Source: Sarcocystis neurona (taxonomy: Eukaryota > Apicomplexa > Conoidasida > Eucoccidiorida > Sarcocystidae). From it: a DNA stretch of 64,000 nt. The DNA is taken from the NCBI GenBank assembly GCA_000727475.1, contig KL647288.1:5880446-5944445 (forward strand), read 5' to 3'. The stretch's first letter is position 1; the number at the start of each line of letters is the position of its first letter. Under the pieces are notes generated by a model. That model ran no database searches. It had not been told where the DNA came from and saw only the letters and a program-made list of their open reading frames with translations. Shown one piece after another: positions 1 to 12,100 of the stretch. The translations under genes were made by a program, and so were the position numbers.

Positions 1-880
1 ATGCTGCCCCACCTTACCCCCCGCCTATTTCTGCTGCTGCCCGTCTTTTTCTCTCCCCTCCTGTCTCCCTGTCTCTCTGTGTGTGTCCTTCTCTCCCACG
101 TTCTCTCTCTTTCTCTCTCTACCAGCCATCTGTCCACGCCGACGCATGTAGTAGGCATATTCGGGAGGCGATTACCTTTGTGAGGGAATTTCCGCAAAAG
201 TGAAAATTCCTTGAATAATCTCTCTACGACGCTGGGAAGCAATAAGGACAATCACAAAAAAATAGTTATGTATGCATAGTATATATATATATGCAAGAGT
301 ATAAACACTTACACGTGTGTAGACACGGCTATACACGGATACGTGGATATTTTCAAACGGGGCACGACAGTAACTTAAAGAGGAGAAACTGCCTACTTCT
401 TTATTTATGTATATTGACTACACACCTGTCCATAGAAAGGAGATATAATGTGAAGCACGAGTTTTCCTTTTGATATTTGCTATACCTACGTCGCCCTTCC
501 TGCGTAGCTCCCATATAGCGACAAAAACATAAAGAAACACACGTGTGTGCCCACATGCGCACTCTCGCTAATATATGTCTGTAAGGATACACAACTACGT
601 ACACATCTCTCTCTGTCTCTCTTCCATTCTCTCTCTCTACACATATGTAAGTATGTGTGTGTGTGTGTGCGTTCGTGTACGGTCTTCTCTCTCTCTATAT
701 ATATATATTTAACTTCTCCCTCTATTTGTATGTATGTACACGCGAGTGCGCTTTACCTACGTACATATATTGATATATACAATCATGTGCCTGTTTGCGT
801 GTATACGCACACGGATATGTATTGCTGTTATTATGGAAGAATAATATGGGTATGTCTTCCAGGCGCGAGAAGCGGCACAA
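1..880. other. Repeat-rich non-coding stretch
   Basis: This stretch has pyrimidine-rich CT/TC runs near 1-125 and 605-720, and short TA and GT microsatellites near 280 and 655. Its open frames are short and low in complexity. I see no gene. Confidence 0.5.
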
Positions 881-2260
881 GGATACTGAGCTGCTGCTGC
901 TGAGCATTTATTTGAAGATGCTGTCAAAGGAAAAGGACGTTTCTGCTGTTAGACACAAACACTGGAAAGACAAAGCAGCGAATTTAGCGCATAGCAACAG
1001 CAGCAGGAGCCCGAGAGGCAGCAGCGGCAGCAGAGACCACCACCCGCCTTCACAGCAACACCCACGCAGGGGGCGTAGTTAGCCCCTCCACGCCGACGGA
1101 AACACGCCGCTCCTGATACTGCTGCTGTTCACGCAGCTCCACACTGCCACTGCTGCTGCCCAAGTTCAGCAGCTCAATATTGCTAGGTCTGCTGCGAGTC
1201 AAGCAGTTCGACACTGCTGCTGCTGCAAGTTCAGCAGCTCAACACTGCTACGGCTGCTGCAATCAAGCAGCTCCACATTGCCACTTCGGCTGCACATCAA
1301 GCAGCTCAACATTGCTACTTTCGCTGCACGTCAAGCGGCTCGACACTGCTACTGCTGCTGCAATCTCAGCAGCTCAACAATGCTATTTCTGCTGCGCTTC
1401 AAGCAGCTCAACATCGCTACTTCTGCTGCAGTTCAAGCAGCTCAACACTGCTGCTGCTGCTACTGCTCATGCAGCCCACCACTGCAACTGCTACTGCAGT
1501 TTAACCAGCTCAACATTGTTACTTCTGCTGCACGTCAAGCAGCTCAAGACTGCTACTGCTGCTGCAATCTGAGCAGTTCAACAGTGCTATTTCTGCTGCA
1601 CTTCAAGCAGGTCAACACTGCAGCTGCTGCTGCAATTCAAGCAGCTCACCACAGGTGCTGCCGCTACTGTTCAAGCAGCCCAGCACTGCTCTTGCTGTAG
1701 TTCAAACGCCTCACTGCTGCTGCCGCGGCAGCTGAAACACTACCACTGTACCTGCGGGGCTGAAGCATTGCCACTGCAGCTACCGGGCTGAAGCGTCGCC
1801 ACTTTCGCAGCCGTACTGCTGCGCAGGGGGCGCTGCTACGAGACAAGCTGCTGCTAATGCGCTGCAGTTCACGCAGCGTTATTCGTGCTGCTGCTGAATA
1901 CAGGTGCTGCAGTAGTCCTGTTGCTATTAGAGCTGCGACTGCTGCTTTCGTACTGCTTCTGACCCTGTACTGCAGCCCTGCTGGTGCTGCGACGGTACTA
2001 CTCTTGCTGCGGGAATGCTGCTGCAGCAGCGCTGCTGCTGTGTAGCCTTGCTGCCGTCACCGTCGTATTGCCACTGCTGTCCTACCACTGCAGAAGCGCG
2101 CTATTGCCTATGATTGTGGACGAGCCGTGTTGCGGTTGCTGCTGCAACACAGCCATTCCTGCTCCGGGAGATTGCGATTGCTGTTGCTGCACAGATGCAG
2201 TTTTTGTGCGGTCGCCTCAGCTGCTGCTGCTTTGTGACGACTTCTGTAGGAGAGTTGCCA
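880..2260. repeat. CTG-rich triplet and minisatellite block
   Basis: CTG/GCT triplets dominate the plus strand. Between about 1,150 and 1,680 they form a degenerate unit of about 34 bp built around CAAGCAGCTCAACA followed by TGCTACT and CTGCTGCA. Neighbouring copies start near 1,264, 1,298 and 1,332. Because the unit is not a multiple of three, overlapping frames stay open and give Ala/Cys/Ser/Leu-rich peptides, which I do not call genes. By analogy with BRX1 the block could be intronic or intergenic. Known coccidian genomes, Eimeria especially, carry such CAG/CTG tracts. Confidence 0.75.
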
Positions 2261-2299
2261 AAACCGCGAGCAGCGTTTGGGCGTGGTAGTCGCCATCAT

Positions 2300-4927
2300 T
2301 TTGTGGGCGAGCTACTTTGTTTATGTTCCCGCAGGTTATGCTTCATGTATACCATTGCTTGCATTCGTTCGTATATCTGCGGAAATAGAGACACACAAGC
2401 AGTTACAGTTATATATCAGTACACGTAAATGATGTACATACATATACGCGTCTGAGACAAAGAAGGGCTCTCCCGATACATATACTCGTACAGGTATCCG
2501 CTGCTGTGTTCATATAGGTGTGCGTACACGTGTACCTTCGCCCCACTGCGCAGACGTACGCATGGGCACGTTCATCGTTACATCCATATGCGTACTTATG
2601 TATAATCGCAGACACATATATAGATGTGTCGATGGTAATCTTTTAGAATTTTGTGGACTTGTAGCAGCTACGGTAGTAATGGGGTGTTCGCTACTTTTGC
2701 TTCTGTCTCTGTACACACCAAGTTGTCTGACATGTGTATAGACATATATACATACATATATATATATATAAATATATGTATTCATAAAGGTAGACACGTG
2801 TGTCTACGGACACACACGGATGCGTACCCCTAAACGCATATATATATATATACATATATACGTATATATATATAGCTGGGTACTGTGTCTATATGCACAG
2901 ACGTATACATGTAGAAACACATATACGTATATGTAACCGTATGTGTCTGACTTTGTGTCTGCCGACCAATTTAGACGTCAAAATCGCTTACCTCCCCACG
3001 TCCAGCTCTTTGCGTGTGGGGGCGCGTCGAGTGTGTACAGTGGACGCGCGGTGGAAGGATATATTGAGATGTATGGCTACAGTATTTGACTACACGCCAA
3101 GCGCACGCTTGTGTACAAATGGAAACACAGCTAAAAACAAGACACCTTCGCACTGCAACGTAGACTCGGGTATTTTTTTAATGTCATTTTACGTAGGCAC
3201 TCTGTGAGTGAGCTACCTGATACATGCGTACGAACGCATCTGTACGTATTCGAAGTATTCATATGTAAGCAGTGTACTCGTGTATACGTACGTCCGTAAG
3301 TTGTGTGTGGACACTCAGAGGAATGAATCTAATTCGTGTCTCCGTACATGTTTGTAAAAGGATACACGTGCGCACAGAGGTGTATTTGAATCCTATCATT
3401 CAATATGTACATATATATATATGTATGTATATATATCTACACGTGTGCAAAATGTAGTGGACTTTGAAGACGCGACATTTCTGCGTGTAATCTGTGTGTG
3501 TCCGTCTTACGGAAATACTTGAGCGAGATAAATCATTTCATCCATGAATGGACTCGGAGCATTCCGGATAAGGGGAAAAACATTGTTTTATTCAACTGAA
3601 TGAATGAATTGTTCGTCGTCCCTCCTGTCATCCAAACACTTTTGTATACACAATTAAGGCAAGTGGGAAGACTCAAATCACTCGGCAAAACTACACTCGA
3701 ATCTACAGCGCGAGTACAGATGCCGTCCACATGAATACATCGGGCACGTCCTCATAATCTATTTAATAATTATTGCATTTTCCCCCATCCCTCTGTTTTG
3801 TCGAAACCACACTCGGCAGATCATAATCAAATTATGTACGTGTTCGCATATATGTATGCGTAGACATACATGTGCGTCTCTAAGTGCTCCGTCATACACC
3901 CATGAATGCAAGGATTCATATGGGAACGTAACTATATTAGGCGCGTACGTATATAATTACGGTGACTAGAAACGTGACGATGCCTTCCGTAATTGCCGCC
4001 CGTATGTATAATCTTTTATCTATATGGACAAGAGTATCATTACCATATACATACACGTACAGTGGGACGCATATATATTGTCAACTGCTGCGGACAAAAA
4101 GAGACACAAAGAAGGACGTAAAGAATCGGGATACCTTCAGCAGCAAACGCTGCAACTCATTCTATAATGCTAGTGCCGCACAAGGAAGACGAATGCAATG
4201 AACAAGTGTCTGCACTTCTCGTTGCAGGTTAAAGGTGTGCACGTTGTGTGAATTTACCCGAATTCTCGTGTCACCCCTATTCACCCTACGGACAACCGAT
4301 GTATACATACACTTATATATGTATATATATATATATATAGCTGTTTGTGTGTAAATCTGCACGAGTTAGCAGTGTGCACGCGTTAAACCAGCGTCATGCT
4401 GCACCACGTATATACTGCGTGGAGCTGGTATAAACAGGCTCTGACATGTGCGTAACATACACGTATATCTACAAGCACACAGGTGTACAGTGTGATGAGC
4501 AGGCGCAAAGACTCAGCCGATACTCCACCCGTGGTACTGGTTTGCCTGCAGGCAGGGGATATTTGAGTCAGACACCGGCTACCTTTGAGCACGCCTGTAA
4601 CAGGGACCTACGGATGCATATGTGTAAACAGTAAGACTTCGCCTGCATAACGATGTATTGCATGTATGTACATAAAGATACCGTATATATATATATATGT
4701 ACGCGCATACACATGTGTATGTATTTCACTGCCCTCTCTTTATGCACACGTGGGTGCTGGTTCTTTGTGGACACGCGTGTCACAGAAAGACATTCTCAGA
4801 CGTACGGTGGCAGAACGTCTGCCACGCTAGCCAAAAATGTGTTACGTTTGCGTTCGTTGTCCATCTGTTTATTTACCTTTCTGCATAAAAACATGCCTGC
4901 ACGCACGTGCATATAGCCCTCTTTCTA

Positions 4928-4959
<32 letters not shown>

Positions 4960-7700
4960 CATATCTATAGATAGATAGATAGATATCATTACATATACAC
5001 CTACGTAGACATATGCGTATACACATACATAGACACACACATTCACACGATCGCACACGGGGCATCTAACTCTGCTAACTTATCAATCTATCTCTCGCTC
5101 GCCAAATATGTATATATATGTACGTAAACGTGTACATATATTACATACATAAACACATACCTATGTATCATGCGTACACACGCACATGCATACACGTGCA
5201 CATACACATCCGTGTGTACATATGTATGTATATATATATATATACATGTATATATGTATATATATACATGTCTGTACAGGGATTCACAAGGACGCACACA
5301 AATTCACGCGTGTATCTATTTAGAATACGGCTGTGTCCGGATTTTAGTGCGGAGATACAGAGATTCACCTGAAAATGAATATAGGTAAACAGAGCATGTG
5401 CTCCGCCATCCGTAGATGCATTCGCTGGGCGTACAGGTAGGCGGGAGACCACCTTTTGAAGGCAAATTTGGATACATGGGATAGTACCTTTTGATAGTAG
5501 CAAATCTGGATTTATCTGCTAGACCTGGTGGTTTCTACTTACTGCATCGTCAGACAAATGCATTAAGTATGGCAATCTTCTGCTAGACGTGGTTGTTTCT
5601 ACTTACTGCAACGTCAGACAAATGCATTAAGCATGGGTATCTTCACCTTAATATACTGCAGGTACGTCCTTGTAAACACCAGCGCCGGTGGTATACACTC
5701 TTGCGCGGATTTTGATGTGTGTGGGTCGCTAGGGCTTTTGACCAGACGTTGGCTTCTCTTTTCATGCGCGAATCGCGAAAGAGTCATTCTTCGAAACAGA
5801 CATGTACAGGCGTATTTTGTGTAGGCGCATAAACATGCATGAGTACACTATGTGTGTGTCTACACAAGCTCATCCGCACGCGTCTTTCTCTCGCGAAAGT
5901 CTACCTGACATTCAGATTTACTTTGGGAAAACCTTTGTCTCTTCTTTTCTGTGACCTCGAAATTTGACTTTGCTGAAGAAAGGGGATTTCAGCCAGTCGT
6001 TGTCCAGGAGGTGTGGCCGTGTGACGCTCTTAACGCGCGTAGACGACCATAATCGCGACAGCAAGATAGCTAAATAAGACTGTATCTCGATGCTCGTTTT
6101 CCCTCTCTCTCTCTCTGTCCACTTGTCATGCATGCGGTGAAACGGGATATTTTTATGAAGCAGGCGGCCGGTGCTCCAAAGCGAAGACTGAAGTCGTCGT
6201 CTCGGTGATTTTTGCTCTTAATGCTTCTTTCTTTCTTTTTTACTTTTCTCCTGGAAAGGGTGTCCTCGTCTGCCCACTTCTACACTCCCACGTTAGGTCT
6301 CTCCGTCGGAGTGTTCATTTCCCGTTCGCGCAGACGCCACTGCATGTGTCGGTAAACCACTTTTCCCACGTGGTTGCCTGAATTCTTTGGATTTATCCCT
6401 TCTGGCGAGGTTAGCAGAACGCGCGACTTCCTTTTCCGTTTTTTCTTCCTACTGCTCCAGCACGCGTGAACTTCCTACGCGCGCCCCATACGGGAGAGGG
6501 TCTTCGTACAAATTGTCCGGTTGTTCCTCGATTTTCCAAAAATTCAAATCTTCATCTCCGCTTCCTCGATATTCCCCGCCACTAAAAATTCAAATCTTCA
6601 TCTCCGACTGCCGACGCAGGGGTCTACGCGCCATTGAGCTTCTTCTTTCTTCTCTACTATCAACAGCTGGGTGGTCCCTCTCGTACTTTTCCATTCCCGC
6701 ATCGCTTGCCGCGCGTTGGTATCCTCTTTCTTCCTTTTCCTGCCCTTCGTCCTTTCTTGAAGAAAGAAACTAACCTTTTTTCCCATGCCACTCGCCCCTG
6801 CATGTTGCTTCTCCCGTTCGACCCAAGCTCTCTACCTGCTTGTCCCTAAGCAATACTCCTGACACTGCGAGTCCCCTATACGCCTACTAACAACGCTATA
6901 CAAATTCATATATATACACGTAAGCGCGTGTAAATATACATATTTCTATCCTCCTACATCTAAACTAATCTACTACAAATAGGTGTATATACATATGTAT
7001 ATATGCGTGTATATGTACTTGTAGAATATATACTTGATACATGATCTTATGTGTGTGCATGCATGTGATTACGTGCAATATACGTTCACTTCTACATATA
7101 CACACATATACACGTATACGTATATATATGTACACATACACTCTTTTCGACACTTAGATTTGTTGCAGGAAGGTACGTTAGGACTGAAAATAGAAAAACC
7201 AGGTTTGAGTCTTTCTCCGTCCGTGCTATACATCAGTTTTCAAGGCATTCGAAGAGACCACCACTCGTGTGTATATACATGTATACGTATAAATATGTAT
7301 ACAAATATGTACATATATGCGTGTATGTGTATCTCCATATATATATATATATCTCCATATATATAGATGTAAATACATGTGTTCGATGAGACACTCATTC
7401 ATCTACACATATGTATATATATATATGTATTTCATGGGCTAAGTACCCACACGTGCACATATATATGTATACACCTATATACGTGCGTAAATATATATCT
7501 ACATATGTGGACAGCGGTGTACGTGTGTGTGTATTTTTTGGCATGTCTTTACCAAGGAACTCGTGTTTTTCGTTTACGCGGACGCCTCCTTCCGCCAAAT
7601 TTTCTTCTTTCCGAGGGCCTCGTGCTCCGACGATAAGCGGGAAAACACAACAGTCCCCAGGGGGCGTCAGCAGAAGCACCGCTCGCCGTAACTGCGACAG
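2300..7700. other. Intergenic, TA/CA microsatellites, no gene recognised
   Basis: The stretch has many TA, CA/GT and ATAC microsatellites (for example about 2,740-2,880, 4,930-5,280, 6,900-7,500). The calmer piece at about 5,850-6,850 has mixed composition but no recognisable protein. A short direct repeat beginning AAATTCAAATC occurs near 6,540 and 6,586. I could not identify a promoter or 5' untranslated exon for the downstream BRX1 gene. Confidence 0.45.
5514..5642 (+). repeat. Two-copy 64-bp tandem repeat
   Basis: Two near-identical units start with CTGCTAGAC at 5,516 and 5,580. Both continue through TTTCTACTTACTGCA and AGACAAATGCATTAAG. No coding content is apparent. Confidence 0.8.
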
Positions 7701-7734
7701 AGGCCGCAGCGGCAGCACCAAGCCAATAGCGTCG

Positions 7735-9180
7735 AGAAAGCAGCAGCAACAGCAACAACAGCAGCGTCGGGAAAGCAGCTGCAACGGCAACAGCAGCAAC
7801 GTCAGGGGAGGACTGTGAACAGCGGCAGCGTCGCGAAAGCAGCAGCCCGAGCAACAGCAGCAGCTTCGGGAAGAGGAGTGGGGACAGCAGGAGCAACAGC
7901 AGCACGGAAAGCAACGGCAACAGCGGCAGCGTCGAGGAAGCAGCAGCAACAGCAACTGCAGCACCGTCGGAAGGACTGGGAAGAGCTGCCGCAGCAGCAC
8001 CGGAGATAGCGGGTTCCAGAGGAGCAAGAGCAGTAACAGCAGCAGCACCGGACCGGCTGCAGGAGCACTCCCCGCAGCAGCAGCAGCAGTGGAGACAACA
8101 GCGACAGCATGGGGCCGCGGTTCCGCCAATCTTCCCCCCTTCTTGGCGCAGGCGGCAGTGTTGCTGCTTCTACTGATGGGTTGACAAGCAACAGAAGCAA
8201 AGAAACGAAACAGCAGAGCGCGGCCAGCGGCAATTTGTCGTCTGGTGCTGCTCGTGGCGTGCACGCGGCAGCATCGCTGGGGCAGAAGAAGTCCTACGGA
8301 AAGCGTCGCTTATCCCCGCCGACTGGCGTCCTCCCGCTGCAGCGGCAGCAGCAGCAACGCGAGCGACAGGACGTGCCGAAGGTGCAGCAGCAGCAGCAGG
8401 GACACCCGCAGAGGCAGGAGCGGCAGCAGCAGGTCGGCGGTCAACAGCAGCAGCCGCAGGGGCGGCCTGGCAAGCAGCACGAGCAGCGGCAGCTGGGGTG
8501 GCCGCAACAGCAGCATCTGGGGAAACAGCAGCAGCAGCAGCTGGGGAGGCGGGGTGAAGAGAGCGAGGGATTCAAGCAGCAGCAGCAGCAGAGGAGAGAC
8601 GTGAACTCTTTTCTTCTGCGGGAAACGAAGAGAAAGAAGAAGCAGATGAGGCAGGACGGCGAGTTGCAGCAGCAACGTCAAGCAGCACCTGCGGGAGCAG
8701 AGGCGGGCTCTCTTCACACCGCGGGGAGCCAGATTCGCGGTGAAGGAGAAATTAAAGAGAAGCAGCAGCAGAGAAAAGAAGCTGGCGCTGCTACTGCTGC
8801 TGTGACGCGGACGTCAGCGTTCGGAGAGTCTGAACAGCAGCCGCATCGACGAAGAGACAATGCTGCTGCTGCTGCTGGTGCTGCGCGCTCAGAAGCAACG
8901 CCGAAGACCGGAAGAGGGCAACAGCAGCAGCAGAGAGAGCGTCCAGACGTTGTTGCTGGTGACGCAGCAGCAGCGGCCGCGGCAAAAAGAAGAAGGACAT
9001 CGAGGTTCACACGAAGGACAGCAGCAGCACCAGGGCAGAGGACAGGAGCAGCACCAGGGGAGATGCGAGCAGGAGGAGGAGGAACAGGGAAAATAACGGA
9101 AACAGTCGAAGATGCAGAACAGAGCTCCGAAGAAGAAAAGGAGCAGGACATGACGCAGCAGCAGCAGAGAAACAATACAG
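7735..9180 (+). repeat. CAG-triplet tract over BRX1 5' region and exon 1
   Basis: Imperfect CAG triplets run on the plus strand from upstream of the BRX1 start codon through most of exon 1. Inside exon 1 they are read mainly as Gln, with Ala and Ser interruptions, giving runs of up to about six Gln. An in-frame TAA at 8,034 means the part upstream of 8,109 is not in the same reading frame unless it is spliced in. This matches the homopolymeric amino-acid repeats known in Eimeria proteins. Confidence 0.85.
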
Positions 9181-12100
9181 AAGGGGAAGAAGAGGAGGAA
9201 GAAGAGGAGAGTGACGCAGACCCGTACTTACTTGCAGAAGCAGAGTATCTGCGAACCGAAAGTCGGTGGGTAAATCGACAGCGAGTGCTTGTCCTCAGCA
9301 GCCGCGGCGTTTCCTTTCTTCAGCGAAGACTTATGGAAGACTTCAAAAAACTTCTCCCCCACCATAAAGCTGAGGTAATGCCTGGACTTTTCGCTGCTCT
9401 GCTGCGGCTGCGGCAAGTCTACTGCTGCTCCTGCTGCACCAGGCCTAGTGCTGCTGCTGCTGCTGCAAGTCCAGTGCTGCTGCTGCTGTTGCAGCAATTT
9501 CGGTGCTGCTGCTGCTGCTGCAACTCCAGTGCTGCAGCACTGCAGCGACTCCACTGCTGCTGTTGTTGCAGCAGCGAGCCTAGTGCTGCTGCTGCGGAGG
9601 ACTGCGGCTGCTGCAGGTCCATTGCTGCTGCTGCTGCAAGTCCACTGCTGCTGCTGCTGCTGCAAGTCCACTGCTGCTGCTGCTGCCGCTTTGTGCGACG
9701 GCTGCGTCGTCGGCGCCTGCTGCATGCCGACGGTGTTTGTTCTGCTGCTGTTGCTGCGGCTGCCACTTTGGCGCGTCCTGCAACTTTGAGAGAGCCGCTC
9801 CTGAGTTTGCTACTGCTCTGTGTTCTCCGCCCTGCCTTCGCAGTGGTTGCTGCTGCGCCTTTGCTGTTCTGCTGCCGCTGCCGCTGCTCCTGCTGCTGCG
9901 CGCGCTGCTGCTCTGTGTTCTCCGCCCTGCCTTCGCAGTGGTTGCTGCTGCGCCTTTGCTGTTCTGCTGCCGCTGCAGCTGCTCCTGCTGCTGCGCGCGC
10001 TGCTGCTCCCACTGCTGCAGCTGCTGTGCTTCGGCTCCCACTGCTGCTGCTCTCGGCTCAGTTCGTCCTGGGCTGCGCATGTTGCCTTGTGCCTGCACGT
10101 GCTGCTGGGAACCCACGCGTGCGACGCTGCGGTGCAGGAATTGCACTTGCTTTGCCCTTGCTGCTCGTGTTGTGCAGCTGCTCTGACTGCTGTGGTGCTG
10201 CTGTGCTGCTACATGCAGCTGTTGTTGCTACGCTGCTGGTGCTGCTGCTGCTGCTGCCGTGCTGCTGCTGCTGTGTTGCTGCTGTGCAGCTCGAGCTGCT
10301 GCTGCGGTGCTGCTCTGCAAGAACTGCGGTACTGCTCTGGCGCTGCTGCTGCTGCCGATGGTGGTATGCTGCTGCTGCTGCTGCTGGTATGCTGCTCTGC
10401 CACTTTTGCTGTTGTGCTTCGGCTGCCACTGCGATGCCTCTCTGGTGCGATTGTTGCTGCTGTGACTGCTCTGCCGCTGCTGGTGATTCTACCACTGCGG
10501 TTTTGCAGGTGCTGCGGGGGGCCTGCTGTTGCCGCTGTGTTGCTGCTGCTGCTAGTGTTGCCGGGATGGCTGCTGTTGCTGCTGCTGCTGTTTCTTGATA
10601 TTGCTGCCGGTTGACTTCCGTTTGGTGAAGTGCTGCTGTAGTTGCGACGATCCCTGCGGTTGCTGCTTTTCTCCCCACCACACCCACCGACGACGTCTTC
10701 GCCGCTGCTGCTCTTGCTTCTGCTGGTCGATTTGTCTGTCAGGCGAAGTGGGAGAAGAAGCAGACTCTTCGAGATATTGTCGAGCTGGCTCAGCTACGAG
10801 CGTGAGTATTTTCCCCGTCTTTCTTCCTTCTCCCGTCTTCTCTTCCTGTCTGTAGTCAATTCTTTATTGTCTTCTTCCTCTTCTTCATAGAAGAGAGCTC
10901 TTCTCTGTTCGAACGTCTCGAAGGAGAGGATGCTTCTCTGTCCGTACTTGCCTGCTTTCCTTTCTCCTGAACTTGGATGTCCTCTTCCTTTTCCCCGTCT
11001 TTTTACTTCTCTCTTCTCGTTTTCCCTCCAGGGATCTCTGTGAACGTCTCTTTCGTGAACTTCCTGTCTTTTCCTCAGTAGTCCTCGCTTCCTCACTGCA
11101 GAGGCACGGCGCTCCTTGTCGCCTTTCCTTTAGGAGAGGAGAAGGACAAAACCGAGGACCAGCGACACAGAAGTGCCGCTGCTGCTGTTATCAGGTGCTG
11201 CTGCGGCTGCTTCTGCTTTTCCTGTTGTCGCTGCTTTTGTTGCTCCGCGTTCCTGCGGCGCTCGCTCGTGCTGCGGCACGTGCGCTGCTCGTGTGCCAGG
11301 CCTGCTCCCACAGCTGTTGCTGCCGCTGCTGCTCCTATGCCCGGACTGCTCGCACAGCTGTTGCTGCTGCTGCTTGCGTTGCTGCTTCTTTCGCTGCGCC
11401 GCTGGTGCTTCATCTTCTTCGTCGTCTTCTGTTGCAGCTGCTCCTGCTCTGGCTGTTGCTGCTGCCGCTGCTGCCCCTGTTGTTCCTGCTGTTGCTGCTG
11501 CGTCTGCTGCTTCTTGGTTGCGCGGATACAGCAGCGCCATCGGCGTTGGTTGTCGGGGACGCTCTTGTGGAAGTGACTCCGCACGCGTATGTGGCACGTG
11601 AAGTAGATCGACGGGAAAGGCCACGTGTATTTTCGGCGCTGGTGTTGCTGGCGACGGTCACGAGTTGCTGCTGCTGGTGCGGTCGGCTTTTGTCGTGTTT
11701 TGCAGGTGCAACAACGTCTTGTTCTTCGAGAGCAGAAAGTACGACCTGCTGCTACACGTCGCGAAACTCCCGCATGGACCCACCGCCATTTTTCGAGTCC
11801 TCAACAGTCAGTCCCCTCGTCTCCTTCTCTCTGCGTCTCTGTGTCTCCCTGCTGTGCGCGCGTCTCTCCCCCCGTGTCCCCGTCTCTCCCCGTCTCTGTC
11901 TGTTCCGCTGTCTCCGTGTCTCCTCCCCCCTTTCTTGTCGGTTTCCTCTGCAGTCAAGGCCGCGCTTCTTCGTTTCCGCTTCTTTCGGCTTTTCCCTCCA
12001 CGCGTCGAGCTGTCTGTGTCTGTCTCTTGTGCTGTATCTCCCTAGAGGACGCGTTAGTGACTTCTCGAGTAGAAATTTTTTCACCTCCTGGAGAGGGGTG

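Noticed and set aside
7395..8264. Minus-strand 289-codon frame rich in Leu/Cys/Ala
   Set aside because: It is the antisense of the CAG tract, with no motif or splice context.
9375..10598. Continuation of the BRX1 exon 1 reading frame (Leu/Cys/Ala-rich)
   Set aside because: The frame is open only because CTG repeats lack stops; the next conserved Brix segment starts at 10,743 after a good acceptor and in phase with the donor at 9,375.
9228..10687. Minus-strand Gln/Ser/Ala frames opposite BRX1 intron 1
   Set aside because: Repeat-derived; no domain, and overlapped by a well-supported plus-strand gene.
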